A stretch of 24,620 bases of DNA from positions 1 to 24,620 of the forward strand of contig NAVB01000251.1 of assembly GCA_002179805.1 (NCBI GenBank), given 5' to 3'. The stretch comes from Acanthamoeba lenticulata. Taxonomy: Eukaryota > Discosea > Longamoebia > Acanthamoebidae. The number at the start of each line of letters is the position of its first letter. The stretch's first letter is position 1. A program made the position numbers and the translations under genes. This document shows, one piece after another, positions 18,431 through 24,620 of this stretch. A model generated the notes under the pieces. It searched no databases and was not told the DNA's origin. It was given only the letters and a program-made list of their open reading frames with translations.

Positions 18431-20011
18431 GCTGGACTTGACGGCGGAGACGGTGGTCGAGCTGCTGATGGCCGCGCACCAGTACGAGCTGCTGTCGCTC
18501 CAGGAGCGCTGCGAGGTTTTCATCGAGCAGGGCCTGTCGATGGAGAACGCGGGCTACTTCCTGGCCGTGGCCCAGCGCTACGACATCCCGCACCTTCAAA
18601 TCCTCGTCTCCAACTACATGATCCGTAACCGCGGCGAGTTTGCGTCGGTGCGTGCCAGCAGACCAGCGCGCTTTTCCCTCCCTCCATCTCGTTTTCCGCT
18701 GATGCTGATGCTCGCCTCGCCTGCCGCGCAAATCCACAACCAGGAGGAAGGCCAGCAGGCCCTGGCGGCCCACCTGTCGCCCGAGCAGGTCGCCGAGTTT
18801 CGACGCAAGGGTCCGTACTTCACCATCATTTCTTTCTATTCGTTGACATTTGTTTACTATTTTATATTATTATTATTATTATTATTTTATTTTTTGATTC
18901 CTAGAGCTCACACACGCGCGCTGCGGTGTGGCGTACAGTGGCCTGCGTGGACAAGTGCGAAGTGCGCGACCTGCACCGCACCCACGCCGCGCTCTGGCTT
19001 CTGTGCCACTTCTCCATCATGGTACGTACGCGGGACTTGGCCGCACCCAAACAACACCACATGTACGCACGCACGCACACTAACGCCCGGCCAATTCCAA
19101 GGCGCGGAACGTGGAAGGCGAGGTGCCCTCGTGCGGCGACGAAGAGTTTGATGTCCGGCTCTATCCGGTGAAGGTCGAGAAGCCCTCTGCCCACGAGGCG
19201 TCGCTGCTCAACCCGGACACACCCCTCTTCGACGCGACGCTGGCCAACGAGATCCAGACGCAAGGCTTCATCAGGGCCCGCGTCACCGAGCTTAAGAGGA
19301 CCGCCGAACCGACGGGTACTGCTCAAACAAGTAGAAGAAGAGGCATCGGGGCCTGGTTAAATTGATTCGCGCATGTGATGGTTCTCTGCAGGCGAGTACG
19401 ACGTGGTCTACACGGTCCCGTACCTGGGCGTCTACAGGGTCGAGGTCAAGCTGCACGGGATGCACCTCCCGGGCAGCCCCTTCACCGTCAGCACCGGCGA
19501 TGAGAGCTCGGCGCCGACCTCCTCTCTGCCGCGAGCACCGAAACAGGCCGTGGAGAACACCTTCAAGAGAGGTAATGATGATGACGAGGATGAGGATGAG
19601 GATGAGGAAGATGAGGACGAGTACGGTGAGGACGACGAGGACAATGATGGTGAAGACGAGGATAATGAAGACGAAGAAGAAGAAGAAGAAGAAGAAGACG
19701 ATGAGGGTGAAACCGAGGACGAGAGCACAGACGCGGAGTCGCCCAAGAAGGGAGGCTTCGGTGCGCTCACGCCTGCCCTGGCCAATCTCTCTTTGTCGGA
19801 AGCAACCAAAGGATCGCACGAGGCCTCGCACTTCGCCGCCGAGCCGCCGGCCACGTTCACCTTCACGGCGCCGGCCAGCGTGGGCTCGGCGGCCAGCCCG
19901 GTCTTCGTGTTTGGCGCCGGCTCTTCGTCCTCGCCAGCGACCGCCTCAACATCGTCGCCCTCGGCAAAGCCCTCTGGCCAGTGGACATTTGCCTTTGGCG
20001 AGTCACAGTGA
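18431..20011 (+). CDS. BTB/BACK-filamin-repeat protein, N-terminus missing
   Basis: Five exons, 18431-18647, 18744-18810, 18939-19021, 19102-19315 and 19392-20011, give 399 codons to TGA. The first visible residues, LDLTAETVVELLMAAHQYEL then RCEVFIEQGLSMENAGYFLA, match the second half of a BTB domain and the start of a BACK-like region. The first half (dimer face) is absent. The exon opens at an intron acceptor (CTACAG) with no Met, and no matching upstream exon is visible to the left. A filamin-type Ig repeat follows, about residues 130-245: CGDEEFDVRLYPVKVE through GEYDVVYTVPYLGVYRVEVK to LPGSPFTV. After it come an Asp/Glu-rich stretch and a Ser/Ala tail with two FG motifs (VFVFGAG, TFAFGES). 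BTB proteins are often Cullin-3 adaptors, and a filamin-like repeat could be the substrate or actin-partner module; both are inference. Confidence 0.7.
18866..18886. repeat. (ATT)n microsatellite in an intron
   Basis: Seven ATT units lie in the 18811-18938 intron of the BTB-filamin gene, upstream of the acceptor GCGTACAG. Confidence 0.85.
19574..19715 (+). repeat. Acidic-codon repeat (GAT/GAG/GAA/GAC)
   Basis: This nearly pure GAN stretch encodes about 45 Asp/Glu residues in the BTB-filamin protein after the filamin repeat. It stays in frame and begins at AGAGGTAATG, which could also act as a splice donor. I find no acceptor that would make removing it clearly better. Confidence 0.75.
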
Positions 20012-20503
20012 TGACCACCAACCAGGATAATCGCTCGAGCGCCCCGCAACTCGAGATAAGGCGTGCGCGAATAACATCCTTCTCTTGGGCACGATGCTGT
20101 CGGACTTGTCTGGAGGGAACCTGGCTTTCCCCGAGGGCCAAGCCAACCGCAGCGGCGAACGAGGTTTGGGTGTGTTTCACGGCCAGTCCACGACCGTTGT
20201 GGTTCGCAGTTGTCTCGTGTGCTGGGGTTTTTTAACCAATCGGAAATATAGGAACTCTGAAGGAACATTTTTCCGACCTATCGGATCGACTATACTCCAA
20301 CTCATGCACGGAAAGACCCGCGGGAGCCACCGCCCAATTGCCAGGCCTCTCTGCCTCCTTGAAGTAGGCGCGCGGCCACTCGCTCCTTTCCGGCATCACC
20401 ACCGTGCCAGCACACAACCACTTCTATACTATACTACTGCCACCACCACCAAGTTGGCGTGCATCTGTCTGTCCGTCCCCTCACGCTCCGGAGTGCCCCC
20501 AAC
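20012..20503. other. Intergenic region and 5' flank of the RFX gene
   Basis: About 490 bp between the BTB-filamin stop codon and the RFX start codon. Candidate core elements are an A/T-rich GGAAATATAGG near 20244 and CTATACTATACTACTG near 20424, the latter about 70-80 nt before the ATG. Open frames across this stretch lack family resemblance and are read as chance. Confidence 0.45.
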
Positions 20504-22589
20504 ATGGAGGGCCCGGACGACAGACCGTACTACCTCACGCCCAACGATGTCACAGAGTGGTACGCAACAACAACCGCCGGCGGTGTTGCCACGCTGTCCA
20601 GAGGTTTTTACCTCCCAACAGTGGTGTGTCAATCTCTTTTGGCAACTTTTCTGTGTTGATGTCCGCCAAAGATCTATGCTATGTTGGCTCCACCTCCTTC
20701 CCATGTTAGTCCTTCATCTTCTTCTTGTGTGTCGTCCTTCCATGTTCGGGGAAAGCCGGTCTGCGTGTGGGGATCGTTTTTGGTGAGGCCGTGTGGCCAT
20801 TTTCCGCGGCACCAAAACTCGCCCAACCAGCGGCATGCCACCAACAAATATCTACGACCATCATTTTATTCGTCGCTCAGAGCGTTTGTGTAAATGGCCT
20901 GTCGTTGGTGTTATGTTGCACTTCTACCACTCCTGGGCCGAAGTGTGTCGTCCAACACCCCGTGACAACACCTGTTTCGCGCAAGAGATCTCTAATGTTC
21001 TCGTCACCTCTTTTTGGCCGGTGAACAGGTTACGAGAGCACTACAAGGTGGGCAAGCAAGGTCACATGGCCAAGAGCTCCATCTACAACGACTATCTCGA
21101 GCTGTGCGAAGAGCGCGGAGCCAAGCCCATCATCTCTCCTACATTTTTCGGCAAGGTGCGCGCGTTTGTCTCTCTGTCGGTGCCCAACACGACCTCACCC
21201 CGGCGCTGTCTTGCCCATCTGCAGCTCGTCAAGCGAGCCTTTCCGGGGATTCAGTCCGTGCGAAAAGGACCGCGGGGCCAAGTGAGGCAGTGCTATGCCC
21301 GCCTCAAGAAGAAGAGGCATCCCGGTCCAGACGCGTCCATCACAGCTGCGGCTTCCTCATCGACGGTGCCTGTCGGCAGTCATCTTCCTCACCACCATCA
21401 CCATCACCACCAGTTACCGCCACTCGATGCGCCTCAAGCACCTCAGCTGCAGATGCCTTCTGCCGTCCCCTTCAACCAGCCCTACTACCAGTTCGTCAAC
21501 ATGCCCCAACAACAACAGCAGCTGCCGCATCTCTCGACGCACTACGCGGGCCCGACAGGTCTGGTGTCGGTGCCGCCACCGCCACAGTTTGCCCGGGTTA
21601 CCCCGCAACACCCGGCAAATCTCTATCCCCACCACCCGCAACACCAACACCAGCAGCAACCTCAGCAGCAGCCACAGTTCAATCACCAGCAGTTGAGCTA
21701 CGGAGACCAGTTGCAGCAACATATGGTCCAGCAGCACCTCCTCTCGTTGCGAGGACGCGTCAAGGACGAGCAGAGCTACGCCGCAACCTTGATCACGCGT
21801 CGAAGAAGCTCCGACGAGGAAGAGAACGAGCGCGAGCGGCAAGACTCCGGCGAGGGAAGCTATGACTCTCCCACTGAGGCTGCCCCTGCTCCGGCACTCT
21901 ACGGCTCGGGAAGTCACCTCCTGCACTCGGTCGCTTCCGCCCCAGTCGCCGATGGCTACACCGGCGGCGGAAACACACCGCGAGGGGCCGCGCGTGAGGA
22001 CGGCCATCCCTCGGCTGACGTCCCGACCGCCAACTCTTCACCTCTACTCTCCTCCGTTTCTTCACCGGCCTATTCCATCTTGCCACCTCTGCAAGCGACC
22101 TCCTTCTACGGCGGAATGCCGCATCCGAGCGCTGCTCCTTCCGCCCTGCACCAGCACGCGCTTTTCTACTCATCTTTTCCAGGATCTTCTTCCTCTACTA
22201 TGGCTTCGTCAGCCATGGGCAATTTTCCCCACCTGCCCACCTCCTCATCAGCCAGCGCGCACCCGCCCACGCCCAGCTATCATCTTCTCGACGCGTCCTC
22301 TTCGCCCAACCTGCACACTCCTCCCTCCCTGCCTCCGCCCTCTCCTCTTCTCCCGCCGCACATGCCGTCGCCGGCTGGTTATCTTCAGCCCACGCACTAC
22401 TACCGGTCCACACCGCCCTCGACCGCTGAGCAGCAGTACACGCACACGAGCTCGCCACCAACGACAACAGCAGCTTCGTCACCGTCGATTCACGGCACTC
22501 CGCCAGCGATTTTGCATCCGCCCTTGCCGCACTCAGGCTCCACCCGATACCCTCTCCTTTCCCCTGTTCTTCCACACGAAAGAGGATGA
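20504..22589 (+). CDS. RFX-type DNA-binding protein with low-complexity C-terminus
   Basis: Three exons, 20504-20559, 21029-21155 and 21225-22589, give 515 codons. The start MEGPDDRPYYLTPNDVTEW is chosen because its last codon (TG+G, Trp) splices exactly onto LREHYKVGKQGHMAKSSIYN, rebuilding the W-L that opens RFX winged-helix domains. The domain continues DYLELCEERGAKPIISPTFF-GK, then LVKRAFPGIQSVRKGPRGQV, about residues 18-93. RFX proteins bind X-box DNA. The usual KYHYYG-type end is replaced by RQCYARLKKKR, so specificity may differ. The remaining 420 residues are His-, Gln-, Pro- and Ser-rich (seven His, five Gln in a row), with an acidic/basic patch SSDEEENERERQDSGEGS. I see no RFX dimerisation or B/C regions. 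It is probably nuclear and a transcription regulator. The family call is good; target genes are unknown. Confidence 0.8.
20560..21028 (+). other. Long first intron of the RFX gene
   Basis: This is 469 nt with donor GTACGC and acceptor GTGAACAG, several times longer than the other introns in the window. It is GC-poorer than the exons. One frame stays open from 20793 into exon 2, which would offer an alternative start, but the splice into Trp fits the family far better. Confidence 0.7.
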
Positions 22590-22959
22590 TCCTCCCATAA
22601 AAGAATGTTGAAGCAGCTGTTTCGCAACGGTTGTACACCCCGCGCGTTGGGGTTAGTTCCTTCGGCCAGTCGGCGCTCTGCTGACGAGAGAACGATAACA
22701 GGGTGCAACCGGGCGACTCGACTAGCTGAAATCCCTCTTACTCTTCTCCGGGAAGTGAGTTTATCCGCGGCATAAACCATTTCGCAGCACATTCCCATAA
22801 CCAGGTCGGCGCAATCAAAGAAGGAAAGAAGAGAGGAATTTCGCGAAGTGCAGATTGCGAGAAAAACAGCCGGAGAGAAAAAGATAAGAAAGAATAATTT
22901 CTTAACCCATACCATCTTGCCGCATCTGTTGAATTTGCATCTCGATCCAACCTGCCATC
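22590..22959. other. Intergenic region and 5' flank of EFL1
   Basis: About 370 bp between the RFX stop codon and the EFL1 ATG. It contains A-rich sequence just before the start (AGAAAAACAGCCGG, AAAGATAAGAAAG) that probably belongs to the EFL1 5' UTR. No TATA box stands out and I see no RNA gene. Confidence 0.5.
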
Positions 22960-24566
22960 ATGCCAAGCGTGAGCCCTGCAGAGCTGGTCAAGTTGCAGAG
23001 CAACACGCCAAACATCCGCAATATCTGCGTGTTGGCTCATGTCGATCACGGTACTTGTTTCAATTCTTCTGTTCTCATCCCTTCTTCTTTCTTTTGCTCA
23101 AAGCTTTATTCATGTGCCAGGCAAAACTACGCTCAGTGACACCCTCATCTCCACGAATGGTATCATCTCGGCCAAGCTAGCTGGCACCATTCGCTACATG
23201 GACAGCACAAAGGAAGAGCAGGCAAAGGGCATCACAATGAAGTCCTCCTCGATCTCGCTTCTTTACATGCACAGCCCCACGAACCAGACGCACGCGGCAC
23301 CAGGCGCCAAGGAGGAACCCTTCCTCATTAACCTCATTGACTCGCCCGGCCACGTCGACTTCTCTGGCGAGGTGTCCACAGCCGTGCGCATCACCGACGG
23401 CGCCATCGTCGTTGTCGACGTCGTTGAGGGCGTTTGCATTCAGACACAAGCCGTGCTACGGCAAGCCTACTCGGAGAAGGTGCAGCCAGTGTTGGTGCTG
23501 AACAAGATCGACCGCCTCATCTCCGAGCTCTGTTTGACCCCCGACGAAGCCTACCAGCGGCTTCGACGCGTGCTGGAGGAGGTCAACGCGATCGCCGGTC
23601 GGCTGTGGAAGGAACACTACGTCAAGAGCATCATCGAGTCCAGCGAGGCGGAGGACTGGGTGCTCGACGAGGAAGACGACGCCGACGTCTACTTCTCGCC
23701 TGAGCGCGGTAATGTAGTCTTTGCTAGTGCCACCGACGGCTGGGGCTTCCGGTAAATCCTCTTCCCTTTTCCTCATCCTTTGAATCATGTCATCATGCCC
23801 CACGTGCGTGGCTCACCCACGACAATCACTACTAGGCTTCACCACTTTGCTGATGTGTACCACAAGAAGTTAGGTATGTAGTACTCCTCGCGCCCGCATG
23901 GCCTTCGGTGGTGGGTGACCGATGACCTCTTTTTCACTCCCTCGCGTGCAGGGATCAGCAGGAAACTGCTGCTGCGTTGCCTCTGGGGCGAGCACTACAT
24001 CAACACCAAGTCCAAGCGCATTTACGCCACCGACAAGTCGGGCAAGCTGCCGCCCATGTTTGTGCAGTTTGTGCTGAAGAATATCTGGGACGTTTACAAC
24101 GCCGTCAACAACCGGTGCGGCTTGTAGATCCCTCTCCCCACTGTCGTCAGCCTTGCCCTTAACAATGTTGTGGCCGCGAGTACAGGAATGAGAAGATGGT
24201 GGCGAAGATTGTCAAACTGTTAGAGCTCAACGTTTCACCGCGCGACTTGGCCAGCAACGACACGCAAGTGGTCAAGCGTGCTGTCATGAGCGCCTGGCTG
24301 CCGGTCTCTGCCGCCGTGCTGGGCCTCGTCGTCGAGCACCTGCCTAGCCCCGTGGCCGCCCAAAAGGTCCGCATCCCGAAGCTGTGGCACTACCTTACCG
24401 GTGTCGACCCGACGGCGTCGCTCGAGGCACGCGAACGCTACGACCGGATGGTTAAAGGCGTCCTCACGTGCGACCCCAACGCCGAAGACGTAGTCGTCTT
24501 CGTGTCCAAGGTCTTTGCGCTCGATCGCGAGGTGGCCCTTCCGGCCCGCAGCATTGCCCATATTCG
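22960..24566 (+). CDS. EFL1: Elongation factor-like GTPase 1 (EFL1), 3' partial
   Basis: Exons 22960-23050, 23121-23751, 23836-23873, 23952-24114 and 24186-24566 join in phase; the last donor (CG/GTTCGACC) leads into an intron that runs off the window. All GTPase motifs are present: AHVDHGKT (P-loop, split by the first intron), GITMKSS (switch I), DSPGH and NKID. The order [40 protein letters not shown] and [20 protein letters not shown] is characteristic of EFL1/Ria1, not EF-2. EF-2 would be expected to have a different switch I and no YFSPE-GNVVF block. EFL1 works with SBDS to release the anti-association factor eIF6 from late 60S subunits in the cytosol. The family is about 1000-1100 residues, and roughly the first 435 are here. 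The start Met sits at the expected distance before the P-loop. Confidence 0.93.
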
Positions 24567-24620
24567 GTTCGACCCCCCCCCCATTCCCGCCACACGTCGC
24601 TCGGGGCCCATGTCAACTAA

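Noticed and set aside
18811..18938. Acceptor CCTAG at 18905 for the third BTB-filamin exon
   Set aside because: It would put the exon in the wrong frame from the donor at 18810. The acceptor GCGTACAG at 18938 keeps the frame that reads ACVDKCEVRDL.
19432..20268. A minus-strand frame rich in Ser
   Set aside because: The Ser run is the complement of the GAN acidic repeat of the BTB-filamin gene.
20793..21028. An upstream in-frame extension of the RFX protein
   Set aside because: Its residues do not resemble the RFX domain start, while splicing from 20559 to 21029 rebuilds the conserved Trp-Leu exactly.
1..24620. CRISPR arrays, tRNA or rRNA genes
   Set aside because: I saw no spaced direct repeats and no tRNA-like or rRNA-like sequence on either strand by eye.

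Overview
The window looks like nuclear DNA of a free-living amoebozoan, most likely Acanthamoeba (an inference from composition, intron style and gene content; no search was run). Exons are GC-rich and densely packed. They are split by many short GT-AG introns, mostly 60-120 nt, which are T-rich and carry a CTGAC/CTGAT-like branch site. All coordinates below rest on exon joins worked out by hand from reading-frame phase and family patterns.

Layout, left to right: (1) 63-4921 (+), the 3' ten exons of a large helical-repeat (TPR-like) protein with a CHAT/separase-like PWE strand. (2) 5116-6180, a decayed DDE (Harbinger/DDE_Tnp_4-like) DNA transposon with recognisable terminal inverted repeats. 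(3) 6181-6802, unresolved sequence with open frames on both strands. (4) 6803-13504 (+), one 24-exon gene of about 1625 codons encoding GRAM-GRAM-NmrA-EF-hands-PIP kinase. This is the most unusual item in the window. (5) 13717-16037 (-), two intronless genes for secreted proteins, one MRH-like and one beta-propeller-like. (6) 16089-18388 (-), an unrecognised polytopic membrane protein with a cysteine-containing C-terminal domain and one apparent frameshift. (7) 18431-20011 (+), a BTB/BACK-filamin-repeat protein that lacks the first half of its BTB domain. (8) 20504-22589 (+), an RFX-type DNA-binding protein with a 469-nt first intron. (9) 22960-24566 (+), the 5' part of EFL1, the GTPase that acts in 60S ribosome maturation.

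The genes do not form a pathway. The notable biology is the multidomain PIP kinase. Its N-terminal half resembles the TBC1D8/9 family (two PH-GRAM domains, later EF-hands), but an NmrA-like nucleotide-sensor fold sits where the TBC RabGAP domain would be, and a type I-like PIP kinase is joined at the C-terminus. If confirmed by transcript data, one polypeptide would combine membrane-lipid binding, redox-nucleotide sensing, calcium sensing and PI(4,5)P2 synthesis. A second point is the junction near 18,400, where two divergent gene models both begin abruptly.
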